From positions 496,001 through 560,000 of the forward strand of contig NZ_AP022332.1 in NCBI RefSeq assembly GCF_009936375.1: a stretch of DNA of 64,000 bases. Reading direction: 5' to 3'. The position numbers were made by a program, and so were the translations under genes. The notes beneath the pieces were generated by a model. That model made no database searches, was not told the origin of the DNA, and worked only from the letters and a program-made list of their open reading frames with translations. How positions within the stretch are numbered: position 1 is the stretch's first letter; the number at the start of each line of letters is the position of its first letter. Source of the stretch: Methylosinus sp. C49. GTDB lineage: Bacteria; Pseudomonadota; Alphaproteobacteria; Rhizobiales; Beijerinckiaceae. Below are positions 24,727-33,495 of the stretch, piece after piece.

Positions 24727-26577
24727 ATGAACATACGATTGTTTTTGAAGAGCGCCTGTCTCGCGACGACGGCGCTCACCGCGACGTCGACCGCGATTGT
24801 CGCCAATGCCGATTCGTCCACGCGGACGCCGATCAAGCATGTCATCATCGTCGTCGGCGAGAATCGCACATTCGACAATCTCTTCGGCGGCTATCGTCCC
24901 GCCGCCGGTCAGAGCGTCGACAATCTGCTGAGCAAGGGCATCATCAAGGCGGATGGAACGCCCGGCCCGCATTTCTCCGAGGCGGCGCAGAACATCGGCT
25001 CCGATCTCTATCATTATGAGGTGGCGACGCCTTCGACCGGCGCCTACGCCACGCTGCCGCAGCCCTACACCACTTATGCGGCCGGCGTTCCCCAGGGCGT
25101 GCCGGATACGCGCTTCCCCGCCGATCTGCCCAACGGGCCTTATCAGATCAGCAAATATGTCTCCTACGCCGCTTACACGGGCGACCCCGTGCATCGCTTC
25201 TTCCAGATGTGGCAGCAGTGGGACGGCGGCAAGCTCGACAAATTCGTCTGGGTGGAGAAGACGATCGGCACGGGCTCCAACGGCAAGCCCCCCGCCGGCT
25301 TCGATCCCAAAGAAGGCGCGATCTCCATGGGCTTCTTCAATATGAACGCCTATACGGATGCGCATGGCGTCGCGCAGACCGGCGACGCGCCCTATTTCAA
25401 ATCGCTCGCCGATTCTTATGCGATCAGCGACAATTTTCATCAGGCGGTGATGGGCGGCACGGGCGCCAATTTCCAGGCGATCGTCACCGGCCATGCGGCC
25501 TTTTATACCGATCCCACGCGTCTCGACGGCTCGCCGGCGACTCCGCCCGTCAATCAGATCGAGAATCCCGATCCGGTGAGCGGCACGAATAATTATTACA
25601 CACAGGACGGCTATAGCGGCGGCTCCTATGTGAATTGCCATGATCTCTCGCAGCCGGGCGTCGCGGCCGTCGATCAGCAACTGCGCAGAAACGGGGCGTT
25701 CGAGCGCAAATGCGCGCCGGGGCATTACTACCTCGTCAACAATTACAACATGTATTGGAACGAGAAGCCCTCGGTGACGCGCGCACTCGGCGCGACGAAC
25801 TTCACCCTGCCGCCGCAGAAGGCCTCGACCATCGTCGATGTGCTGAACGCGCATGGCGTGTCGTGGAAATATTACAGCGCCGATCGCGGCGACGATCCCA
25901 CCGTCTTCGCCAATTCCGTCGACGGCGTGAATTTCCCCGTGGCGGGCGGGACGCCCTTCCACGCCTATTGCGGCATTTGCGATCCGCTCACCGGCTATCT
26001 GCAGGTGATGACGACGAGCGAATACGCCAAGCTGCAGAACTATGGCGCCTTCTTGAAGGATCTGACCGACAGCGCGCTGCCGGCCGTCTCCTTCGTGCGT
26101 CCCTTCGAGGCCTTCGCCGCGCATCCGGCCGATTCGACCAGCCATCTCTATGAGCAATTCTTGAAGACGCTGATCGCGCGCGTGCAGAGCTCCTCCGCCT
26201 GGGACTCGACCGCGATCTTCATCACCACGGACGAAGGCGGCGGCTACTATGATTCGGGCTATATCCAGCCGGTGGACTTCTTCGGCGACGGCACGCGCAT
26301 TCCGTTCATCGCGGTCTCGCCCTACGCCAAGAAGGGCTATGTCGACCACACTTATTACGACCATGTCTCGCTGCTGAAATTCATCGAGCGGAACTGGAAG
26401 CTGCCGACGGTCTCGCATCTCAGCCGCGACAATCTGCCAAACCCGATTCCCTCGCGCGAGAATCCCTATATTCCCGCCAATCGGCCGGCGATCGGCGATC
26501 TCGTCGATCTCTTCGTCTTCGCCGATCACGACGACGATCACGATCACGGTCACCATCATCACGGCCGTGATCGCTGA
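24727..26577 (+). CDS. Exported phosphoesterase family protein (phospholipase C/acid phosphatase type)
   Basis: Probable periplasmic phosphoesterase of the PF04185 family. The 616 residues start with a signal peptide (MNIRLFLKSACLATTALTAT, cleavage near VANA-DSS). The family signature IKHVIIVVGENRTFDNLFGGY follows, then SDNFHQAVMGGTGANFQAIV, then FITTDEGGGYYDSGYI and YVDHTYYDHVSLLKFIERNW near the C-terminus. The extreme C-terminus is an Asp/His-rich tail (DHDHGHHHHGRDR) of unknown role, perhaps metal-binding. GAGGG precedes the ATG. Substrate (phospholipid or phosphomonoester) cannot be told. Confidence 0.88.
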   Translation: MNIRLFLKSACLATTALTATSTAIVANADSSTRTPIKHVIIVVGENRTFDNLFGGYRPAAGQSVDNLLSKGIIKADGTPGPHFSEAAQNIGSDLYHYEVATPSTGAYATLPQPYTTYAAGVPQGVPDTRFPADLPNGPYQISKYVSYAAYTGDPVHRFFQMWQQWDGGKLDKFVWVEKTIGTGSNGKPPAGFDPKEGAISMGFFNMNAYTDAHGVAQTGDAPYFKSLADSYAISDNFHQAVMGGTGANFQAIVTGHAAFYTDPTRLDGSPATPPVNQIENPDPVSGTNNYYTQDGYSGGSYVNCHDLSQPGVAAVDQQLRRNGAFERKCAPGHYYLVNNYNMYWNEKPSVTRALGATNFTLPPQKASTIVDVLNAHGVSWKYYSADRGDDPTVFANSVDGVNFPVAGGTPFHAYCGICDPLTGYLQVMTTSEYAKLQNYGAFLKDLTDSALPAVSFVRPFEAFAAHPADSTSHLYEQFLKTLIARVQSSSAWDSTAIFITTDEGGGYYDSGYIQPVDFFGDGTRIPFIAVSPYAKKGYVDHTYYDHVSLLKFIERNWKLPTVSHLSRDNLPNPIPSRENPYIPANRPAIGDLVDLFVFADHDDDHDHGHHHHGRDR

Positions 26578-26642
26578 CGAGCGAGCCGAGGCCGCGTCCG
26601 ATGCGACGGGCCTTTTCGTCCCTCTCGGACCCGAAACGAAAA

Positions 26643-26667
26643 CGGCCGCGCCTCTTCGGCGCGGCCG
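26643..26667 (-). terminator. Terminator between converging genes
   Basis: CGGCCGCGCC (26643-26652) and GGCGCGGCCG (26658-26667) with a TCTTC loop. On the minus strand the stem is followed by TTTTCGTTTC, a U-rich tail that should end the 26693-27091 transcript. It may also serve the phosphoesterase gene in the plus direction. Confidence 0.8.
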
Positions 26668-26692
26668 CGTCATTTCGTGAGATCGCTCGTTT

Positions 26693-27091
26693 TCAGAAGC
26701 CCACGCCGACGAGCACGAAGCGGGGGCAGGTGATCGCCTCGCAGCGACGCGCGGCCGGATGCAGCGCCTCCGCCACAGGCGCCGGAAGAAGCGGCGCGCG
26801 CGCCTCGATGCGGCGGCGAGTCGGCAGCGGATGATGCGCGAGCGCGCCGGACCGGCGAGCGGCGCTGCAAATCCTGCGATGCGGAGCGGCCGTGGAGGGA
26901 CGCGCGACGCGCGCGCGCTCGATCACCGGCGGGAGAGGCGCGACATCGGCGACGGGAGCGGTCTCGGGGACGCGGACATCGAGCTGGGCGATAGCGGCGG
27001 GCGCCATATCCTTAGGGGATGCAGCGGGCATTTCGAGCGCCAGCACGGAAAAAGATACGCAAGTGGCGAAGATCGCCGCAGCAAGCCGCAT
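26693..27091 (-). CDS. Exported hypothetical protein, Pro/Arg-rich
   Basis: 132 residues with a clear signal peptide (MRLAAAIFATCVSFSVLALE). An Ala/Pro/Arg-rich low-complexity body follows, and a Cys-containing end (RRCEAITCPRFVLVGVGF). I recognise no family. Support for it being real comes from AAGGA 7 bases before the ATG, a signal peptide, and a terminator with a U-tract directly after its stop. Function unknown. Confidence 0.6.
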   Translation of the reverse strand: MRLAAAIFATCVSFSVLALEMPAASPKDMAPAAIAQLDVRVPETAPVADVAPLPPVIERARVARPSTAAPHRRICSAARRSGALAHHPLPTRRRIEARAPLLPAPVAEALHPAARRCEAITCPRFVLVGVGF

Positions 27092-27458
27092 GGCCTCATC
27101 CTTTCGTCTATGAAACGTCGCCTCGGACGTTCCCCCGTCCGGGCCTTTGGAAAATACGTTGAACGGCGCACACGCTCGAAACCGCGTCGATATTACGACG
27201 CCGAGAACCCTTCAAAAGCGTTGATGCTCTCGAATGAGCGGCCACACTAGACGATTTCGCCCGCCTTGGCCAGCGATTGGGCGAGCGGGCGGCAGAGTGG
27301 CGGTGGGCATGTCGAACTTCGCCGAGGCGGCAATGGGCGGACGGTCTCGATAACGGAAATCAGCGCCATCGTAGCTTGAAAATGATCACACCGGAGGCGT
27401 AGAAATTTTCATAATTCGCCGCGAACGATCTGGCGAGACCGCCGTAAGGGTTTTTCTT
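27092..27458. other. Non-coding gap before the LprI-domain gene
   Basis: 367 bp between divergent genes. Both promoters should lie here. I see no RNA gene, repeat or convincing small ORF. Confidence 0.4.
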
Positions 27459-28742
27459 TTGATACCTCATTTTTTGCGCGTTTCGTTCATCGCGACAGTG
27501 CTGCTGATTTCAGGCGCCACAGCCCGGGCCATGGACTGCGCCAAGGCGACGACGCTCGTCGAAAAAACCATCTGCGCCGATCCGCACATCAAATGGCAAG
27601 ACGATGTCATATCGCGCAACTACTTCGCCGCGCTGAAATCCCTGCGAGAAAAGGGCGACAAGCCTGCGCACGCCCAAATGCAGGAGACGCAGCGAAGATG
27701 GCTCGCGGCACGTAATGCCTGCGGCTCGAAAGCGGCAGGAGGGCTCGACTACTGTATCGAGGAGACAACGAGTAAGCGACTGGGGCGTCTGCCGGCCCCG
27801 ACTGCCGAGGCCGGAGCGGTTCCGCCGGCCGGCCTCAGAATCGGGACGGAAATCCTTGCCTGGGGCAAACCGAAAGACGGTCTGCGCACGCTCGACCATC
27901 GCGGACGTATCGTTCTGCAAGAGCCTCGCAACTCACTCGTCGACTCGCCATTCACAATTCACGACCGCTGGAAGGACGGCCAGACAGATGCAGTCTTGGT
28001 GGAGGAGGGCGCCGCCGATTACAATAATTGCTCGACATTCTATGTCGTGGAAAGCAGGAAGCCCGGCGCCGTCGCGCGTCACGAGCTTGGAAAGATCTGC
28101 GGCGACCGTTCGAGCGACGACGACTCGGACAATGATCCAGACCCCTGGTCGACGCGCAATGCGGATGGTTTCGCCTTCGTCTCGCCCGCGCGTCCATTCT
28201 CTAACGGCGAGGTCAGGCAGTGGCGCTCGAAAACGGGAGATTTGACCACGAGCGTCATCCAGTTTCTTCCGACGCCCGGCTCGACGATGCAGAGCCTCGC
28301 GGAGAGCCAGGAGCCGAAGGTCATAGAGCCGCTGCGTAACGCGGAATTTTTCGCCGCCGTGTCTCGCCTCGCGACGCTCGACAGAAGACGCATGGCCGAC
28401 GCCTTGTGGGAGCTGACAAACGGCGGTTATCGAAATCGGAGCCCCGATATGCCGCAACCGGAACTCTACGGTCTGGCGATGGACCAGAATACGGTCGCGT
28501 ATTCGGGGTGCGGCGCAGTATGGCGCGGAGGCGCCCACTTCGGTTGCGAGGAAGGCGACGCGCTCGCCGTGTGGGATCGCGCCGGAGGCGGATTCTACTT
28601 CGCGCTGAACAAGTTCGGCGACAACGGCCGCGACAGAGAAAAGGCGCAGGTCGAGCCCCCGCTCGCCTCTTGGCCGCCATCTACCCGCGCCCGCTACGAG
28701 AATTGGCGTAACGGCGGTCGCTGGACAGACGAGCGGCGGTGA
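27459..28742 (+). CDS. Exported protein with N-terminal LprI-like (DUF1311) domain
   Basis: 427 residues. A signal peptide (VSFIATVLLISGATARA) is followed at about residues 26-95 by an LprI/DUF1311-type domain with DCAKATTLVEKTICADPHI and QRRWLAARNACG, the cysteine pattern of periplasmic lysozyme-inhibitor-like proteins. The remaining about 300 residues match nothing I know and include several cysteines (YNNCSTFYV, SGCGAVW, HFGCEEGD). I place the start at TTG 27459 because AAGGG lies 8 bases upstream and the signal peptide needs it. It converges on a small exported protein and a GH25 lysozyme. Confidence 0.7.
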   Translation: MIPHFLRVSFIATVLLISGATARAMDCAKATTLVEKTICADPHIKWQDDVISRNYFAALKSLREKGDKPAHAQMQETQRRWLAARNACGSKAAGGLDYCIEETTSKRLGRLPAPTAEAGAVPPAGLRIGTEILAWGKPKDGLRTLDHRGRIVLQEPRNSLVDSPFTIHDRWKDGQTDAVLVEEGAADYNNCSTFYVVESRKPGAVARHELGKICGDRSSDDDSDNDPDPWSTRNADGFAFVSPARPFSNGEVRQWRSKTGDLTTSVIQFLPTPGSTMQSLAESQEPKVIEPLRNAEFFAAVSRLATLDRRRMADALWELTNGGYRNRSPDMPQPELYGLAMDQNTVAYSGCGAVWRGGAHFGCEEGDALAVWDRAGGGFYFALNKFGDNGRDREKAQVEPPLASWPPSTRARYENWRNGGRWTDERR

Positions 28743-28778
28743 TCCCTATTGGAATTTCTTTTTCAGCTCCGGGCGCGC

Positions 28779-29177
28779 TCAACGCCCGCCGCGCGGCCGC
28801 GAATAGACGCCGGTTCGGCCGCCCTCGAAGCGCCGCGACAGGCCGCCTCGCGGCGTGACGGCGAGCTCGAGCCGATCGAATTTCATCGGATCGTCCATGC
28901 TCGCCTCGAACTTCGAGACAGCGAGCGTCACCATATCGCCCCGGCGCGACCAGCAGCCGGAGGCGATCTCGTCCAGCGCGCCATAGGCGAGCATATAGTC
29001 GAAGCGCCCGTCCGGTCGCAGCAGCAGTTCGGAGCCGGTCTCCATCACGCCGCTGAGATAATAATGGCCCACGAGCGAAGGATCGCCCGCCTCGCAGCCG
29101 GCCGCCTCGGCCGCGGGCAGCGTCGCCGCGAGGGCGAGCCAAAAGGCTCGCGCGCGCGCCGCCCGGCGGGGGATCAC
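28779..29177 (-). CDS. Small exported hypothetical protein coupled to the GH25 gene
   Basis: 132 residues starting at GTG 29177, which overlaps the lysozyme stop as GTGA. It has an Arg-rich start and a signal peptide (AFWLALAATLPAAEAAG), then a compact domain including DPSLVGHYYLSGVMETGSELLL, RPDGRFDYMLAYGALDEIASG and VTLAVSKFE. This looks like a small beta-rich domain. Two cysteines are present in the mature part. No family recognised; the overlap suggests a role with the lysozyme. Confidence 0.7.
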   Translation of the reverse strand: MIPRRAARARAFWLALAATLPAAEAAGCEAGDPSLVGHYYLSGVMETGSELLLRPDGRFDYMLAYGALDEIASGCWSRRGDMVTLAVSKFEASMDDPMKFDRLELAVTPRGGLSRRFEGGRTGVYSRPRGGR

Positions 29178-30133
29178 TGCGCGTTCTTCATCGCGGAGGG
29201 CAGCATCGCCGGATCCTCCTCGATCAGCTTTTCTATGCTGCGATCGTCGATCGGCTTGGCCGCCGCCGTGGCGACCGGCTGCGCCTTCAGCCCGGTCTGA
29301 TCGGCGAGCCATTCCCGCCATTGCGCATGGCTGCCGTTGAAGGTGTTCTGATCCACGGCGACGGGAATTCCGGGGACATGGCCGTCGGAGCGATATTGCC
29401 AGAAGGTCCATTTGCGGTCGCCATAGCGCACCGCCGGATGATATTTCGTCGAGCGCACCCAGATCGGATATTCCGCCAGCGCGCCGGAATGCAGGATCGC
29501 CTGATAGAAATCCACCGAGCTGTAGATGATCGGCTTCTTGCCGTAATGGCGCTCCATATCCTCGAGCATGACGCGCATGTCGCGCAGCACCTCGTCGCGA
29601 TAGAGCGTGCGCTTGCAGCTGCGGGAGGTGGGCGTCGCCTCCACGTCCAGCACGGGCGGCAGCGCGTCCGGCTCCACCGGCACGACGGATTTGAAGAAGC
29701 CGGTCTCCTCATGCGGGGGCCGGCACCAATAGACGAAATGATAGGCGCCGCGCGGCACGCCGGCCGCCTTGGCCGCCGCCCAATTGCGCTGGAACTTGGA
29801 ATCGAGCGCGTCGCCGCCCTCGGTCGCCTTGATGAAGGCGAAGCCGACGCCGGACTCCTTCACCGCCTGCCAGTCGATGTCGCCCTGATATTTGGAGACA
29901 TCGACGCCATGCACGGCGAATTCGGCGCTGCGCGTCGCCGGATAGGCGTGCAGCTGCGACTCCGGCACCGCATAGGCGAGATAGGTCGGGTCCTTGCGCG
30001 CGTTGACCAGCGGCGCGCTGGTCGCAAAGCGCGGGCGCGCGCTATAGGACGGATCCACGGCGCTGCCGCAGCCGGAGAGGGCCGTGGAAAGAAGGACGGC
30101 GGCCGCAGCCGCGAAAATCTCGTTCGATCGCAT
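29174..30133 (-). CDS. GH25-family lysozyme, lipoprotein
   Basis: 319 residues. The lipoprotein signal ends in a lipobox (LSTALSGCGS), so it should be membrane-anchored in the periplasm. The glycoside hydrolase 25 domain begins FAVHGVDVSKYQGDIDW, with catalytic-type acidic residues there and in PPVLDVEATPTS, plus FAFIKATEGGD and the terminal KWTFWQYRSDG motif. It should cut the glycan strand of peptidoglycan. The start at 30133 gives a proper lipoprotein signal. It is coupled to the small exported protein downstream. Confidence 0.88.
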   Translation of the reverse strand: MRSNEIFAAAAAVLLSTALSGCGSAVDPSYSARPRFATSAPLVNARKDPTYLAYAVPESQLHAYPATRSAEFAVHGVDVSKYQGDIDWQAVKESGVGFAFIKATEGGDALDSKFQRNWAAAKAAGVPRGAYHFVYWCRPPHEETGFFKSVVPVEPDALPPVLDVEATPTSRSCKRTLYRDEVLRDMRVMLEDMERHYGKKPIIYSSVDFYQAILHSGALAEYPIWVRSTKYHPAVRYGDRKWTFWQYRSDGHVPGIPVAVDQNTFNGSHAQWREWLADQTGLKAQPVATAAAKPIDDRSIEKLIEEDPAMLPSAMKNAQ

Positions 30134-30216
30134 TGCGCGAAAATATCCCGCAAGCCGGTAACGAAGCGTTAATTCCCCAAAGCCCGCGCGATTCGCCGCA
30201 GTCTCGGCCGCACGAC

Positions 30217-31629
30217 TCATCCCAGGCGGAACCATAACGTGGCTATGCCCAGAAAGGAACCATAGCCGACGACATCGGTGACGGTGGTGACGAAGGCGCT
30301 GGAGGCGACGGCCGGATCGACCTTCCAGCGCTCGAGCAGCATGGGCACCAAAATGCCGCCCAGCGCGCCGGCGGCGAGATTGGTGAACATGGCCATGGCC
30401 ATCACCGGGCCGAGGCCGATCGTCTGGAACCAATTGGCCGCGACGAGCCCGGTGAGCAGGCCGAAAGCCGCGCCATTGAAGGCCCCGGTCGCCAGCTCGC
30501 GCAATATGATGCGCATGGCGTTGGAGCGCGAGAGCTCGCGCGTCGCCAGCGCCCGCACCGTCACCGTCATCGTCTGCGTCGCTGAATTGCCGCCCTGGCT
30601 CGCGACGATGGGCGCGAGCACGGCCAGCGCCACCATTTGCTGCAGCTGCGACTCGAAGGTCTTCAGCACGCTCGCCGAGATGAAGGCGGTGCCGAGATTG
30701 ATAAGGAGCCAGAGAAAGCGGCTCTTGACGATCCACCAGAAGCTGTCGGTCAGCTCCTCGTCCGGGCTGACGCCGCCGAGCGCCTTGATCTCCTCGGAGG
30801 CCGCCTCCTGGATGACGTCGACCACGTCGTCGATGGTGATGACGCCGACGAGCCGCTCCGCCTCGTCCACCACGGGAACGGACACGAGATTGTAGCGCTC
30901 GAAGAGGCGAGCCACCTCCTCCGTGTCTTCGTCGAATTGCACGCGGCGGCGGTCCGCCTGCATGATCTCCTCGACGCGGGTCTGGGGATGGGCGCGCACC
31001 AGCGCGTCGAGAAAAACCGTGCCGAGCAGCCGATAGGCCGGATCGACGACGAAGACCTCGAAGAAATTGTCCGGCAGCTCGTCCGGCTCCGTCGCGCGGA
31101 AAAAATCCAGCACCTCGCCCGCCGACCAGAAGGGCGGCACGGCGATCAGCGTCGTCTGCATCAGGCGCCCGGCGGTGCCCTCGGCGGCCTCCAGCGAGCG
31201 GCGCAGAATGATGCGCTCCTGGGCCGGCAGCGCCTCCAGGACCTCGGCCTGCTCCTCGGGCTCCAGCGTCTCCAGAATGGCGACGGCGTCGTCGCTCTCG
31301 AGCTCGCGCATCGCCTCGGCGAGCGTCGCGACCGGCAGCTCCTCGAGAATTTCCTCGCGGGTCGTCTCGCCGACCTCGGTCAGAGCGGCGAAGTCGAACT
31401 CGTCGCCCATCAGCTCGACGAGGCGTGGGCGCTCCTCGTGATCGAGCAATTCGATCAGCGCGCCGACATCCGCCTCGTGGAGCGGAGAGACCAGCTCCTT
31501 CACATGGCCGGAATCGCCTTCGGCGATGGCCTCTTCCACCGCGGCGACGAAATCGGCGCGCGGCTCGCCGGTTTCCTCGTCACGAAAATTTCCTTCCGCA
31601 GGCGCCGATTTTTCATGGTCTTGCGACAT
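30217..31629 (-). CDS. mgtE: Magnesium transporter MgtE
   Basis: Mg2+ channel of the inner membrane. The 470 residues have the cytosolic MgtE N domain (ALIELLDHEERPRLVELMGDEF, then EEQAEVLEALP), two CBS domains (about residues 170-290, including VVDEAERLVGVITIDDVVDVIQ) and a five-helix channel domain with PIVASQGGNSATQTMTVTVRALA. Length is standard. A stem-loop at 31654-31691 lies in its probable 5' leader. Confidence 0.93.
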   Translation of the reverse strand: MSQDHEKSAPAEGNFRDEETGEPRADFVAAVEEAIAEGDSGHVKELVSPLHEADVGALIELLDHEERPRLVELMGDEFDFAALTEVGETTREEILEELPVATLAEAMRELESDDAVAILETLEPEEQAEVLEALPAQERIILRRSLEAAEGTAGRLMQTTLIAVPPFWSAGEVLDFFRATEPDELPDNFFEVFVVDPAYRLLGTVFLDALVRAHPQTRVEEIMQADRRRVQFDEDTEEVARLFERYNLVSVPVVDEAERLVGVITIDDVVDVIQEAASEEIKALGGVSPDEELTDSFWWIVKSRFLWLLINLGTAFISASVLKTFESQLQQMVALAVLAPIVASQGGNSATQTMTVTVRALATRELSRSNAMRIILRELATGAFNGAAFGLLTGLVAANWFQTIGLGPVMAMAMFTNLAAGALGGILVPMLLERWKVDPAVASSAFVTTVTDVVGYGSFLGIATLWFRLG

Positions 31630-31653
31630 ATGGGGGCCTGATCGATGCGCGAG

Positions 31654-31691
31654 GGGAGCCTACCGGCCGGCGAGACCGGGACAGGGCTCCC
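31654..31691. other. Stem-loop in the mgtE / deacetylase divergent region
   Basis: GGGAGCC (31654-31660) pairs with GGCTCCC (31685-31691), with smaller CCGG-rich stems in the loop. On the minus strand it lies 25 bases before the mgtE ATG. It could be part of a leader or promoter structure; I cannot match it to a known Mg-sensing element. Confidence 0.35.
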
Positions 31692-31723
31692 TTAACGCGC
31701 CGCGCCGGGAAAGCAAACCGCCA

Positions 31724-32620
31724 ATGCATGTTCTTTCGACTCTCTTTCGTCTTACTGCGGCTCTGCTCGCCCTCATGCCCGCCGCCGCCGGCGCGGCCGA
31801 ATGCGGCGCGCAGGCTCTGGGCGTCTCGCGGACGATCGCGATCGACGGAAGCGAGGGATTGGCGCTCGGCCTGCAGACCTATCCGCGCACGCTGGCGCTC
31901 GCCGATCACGAGGTCGTCCTCACCTTCGACGACGGCCCGGCCCATGGCGCGACCGAGCGCGTGCTGGATGCGCTGAAGGCGGAATGCGCGCGGGCGACCT
32001 TCTTCCTCGTCGGCTCCCATGCGGCGGAATCGCCGGCGCTGGTCCGCCGCATCGTCGCAGAAGGACACAACGCCGGACATCATTCCTACAGCCACCCCGC
32101 CCGCACGCTGCGGCTGATGAGCGAGGATGCGGCGCAGGCCGACATAGAAAAAGGCTTCCGCGCCGTCGACGCCGCCGCCGGCTTTCCTCCCGCCGACAGC
32201 CCGCATTTCCCCTTCTTCCGCTTCCCCGGCTTCGCCGACACGCCGCAGCTGGTGCGCTGGCTGGAAGACCGCGACGTCTCGGTCTTCGGCGCCGATCTGT
32301 GGGCCTCGGACTGGCAGGAAATGTCGCCGCATGCCGAGCTGGAGCTGGTGATGTCGCGGCTGCAGGCGGCCGGCAAGGGCATCGTGCTGTTCCACGATCC
32401 GCGGCCCTCGACGGCGGCGATGATGCCGGATTTTCTACGCGAGCTGAAAGCGCGCGGCTTCCGCCTCGTTCACATCGTCCCCGGCGAAGGACCGACGCCG
32501 ATCGCCCGCGCCAAGCCCGGCTGGACCTCGGCGACCGAGGCGATCATCGCCAAGACGCTCGGCCCCAAGGGCCTGCGCAGCGAGCCGCAGGAGGAAGGCC
32601 GGGGCGTCAAATCGCAGTAA
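31724..32620 (+). CDS. Exported polysaccharide deacetylase
   Basis: 298 residues with a signal peptide (MHVLSTLFRLTAALLALMPA, cleavage near AGAA-EC). The NodB-homology domain follows: VVLTFDDGPAHGA (metal-binding Asp pair), GHHSYSHPARTL (HxxxH zinc motif) and FRFPGFADTPQLV, with FHDPRPSTAAMM near the end. It should remove acetyl groups from peptidoglycan or an extracellular polysaccharide; the substrate cannot be told. Its 3' end is 3 bases from that of a converging gene. Confidence 0.87.
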   Translation: MHVLSTLFRLTAALLALMPAAAGAAECGAQALGVSRTIAIDGSEGLALGLQTYPRTLALADHEVVLTFDDGPAHGATERVLDALKAECARATFFLVGSHAAESPALVRRIVAEGHNAGHHSYSHPARTLRLMSEDAAQADIEKGFRAVDAAAGFPPADSPHFPFFRFPGFADTPQLVRWLEDRDVSVFGADLWASDWQEMSPHAELELVMSRLQAAGKGIVLFHDPRPSTAAMMPDFLRELKARGFRLVHIVPGEGPTPIARAKPGWTSATEAIIAKTLGPKGLRSEPQEEGRGVKSQ

Positions 32621-32623
32621 AAA

Positions 32624-33220
32624 TCAGAGCTTTCCGCGGTCACAGGCGTAGAAGCCCTTCGCGCCCCAGCAGGGGCCGGTCTGGTAGACGGCGCCGAGAT
32701 CGCGATCCTTGAGCCGCGCGGTCCAGACGCGACCCTGCCGCAGCTTGATCGTCAGCGGGCCTTCCTCGATCTCGAAGATGACCTCCTTCGGCTCACGCAG
32801 GATACGGCACGACTTGGCGATCACGACACGGCCCTGGAGCTTCACGAAGCAGCGCGCCTCATATTCCTCGAGCGCGCCCGCAGGAGCGGGGGCCGGATCG
32901 GAGGGCGGCGGCGCCGGCTCCTCGGCCTCGGCGACCGGCGCCGGCGCGGCGGCGGCCGGAGGCGGCGCGTGAGCTCGGACCGGGGCTCGGACTGGAGGTT
33001 GGGCGGGAGCCGTGGTCGCCGTCGGCTCCGGGTCCGCCGGCGGGACGAAAGGCGCGGCGAGCGGCGGCGCATTGTCGAAGGCGCCGCGCGGCTTGCTCGA
33101 AAATTCGCCGAGCGCCGAGGCCGGATAGCCGAGATCGCCCGCCACGGCCGTGGTGGCGGCGAGGCCGGCGGCCAATAGCGCGCCGGCCAGCGCAGGTCTG
33201 ACGCTCATGCCCGCGCTCAT
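32624..33220 (-). CDS. Exported proline-rich hypothetical protein
   Basis: 198 residues. A signal peptide (VRPALAGALLAAGLAATTAVAG) is followed by a long Pro/Ala-rich linker (about residues 45-115), then a C-terminal domain with EARCFVKLQGRVVIAKSCRI, GPLTIKLRQGRVW and TGPCWGAKGFYACDRGKL. The cysteines probably form disulfides in the periplasm. Start 33220 has GGAG 8 bases upstream; 33208 is an alternative. No family recognised; conserved-looking C-terminal domain of unknown role. Confidence 0.72.
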   Translation of the reverse strand: MSAGMSVRPALAGALLAAGLAATTAVAGDLGYPASALGEFSSKPRGAFDNAPPLAAPFVPPADPEPTATTAPAQPPVRAPVRAHAPPPAAAAPAPVAEAEEPAPPPSDPAPAPAGALEEYEARCFVKLQGRVVIAKSCRILREPKEVIFEIEEGPLTIKLRQGRVWTARLKDRDLGAVYQTGPCWGAKGFYACDRGKL

Positions 33221-33495
33221 GCCCCTATCTCCTCGCCTCATGTCCCACATTGCCGCGTCTCGATTTCTATCATGCTGGCGCCGAAGAGGTTTCCTACGTG
33301 AGCGTGGCGGCGAAAAAGGGCGCGAGTTCGGCGCTGGAAGGGCCGCCCCGTGTCTGCGACGCGCAAGCTCGCGCGCGATGGAGCCCAAGACCGCCCGAGG
33401 ACCGCATCCTCGCCGCATTGGCGAGAGAGGATGCGGCCGAGCGGCGCCACGCGAGCCGGACTCGCAGAAGCCGCGACGGATGAGCTGGTTCGATC

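Noticed and set aside
24664-26673. A 669-residue minus-strand open frame opposite the phosphoesterase
   Set aside because: Arg/Gly/Ile-rich shadow with no motifs; the plus strand has a signal peptide and family signature.
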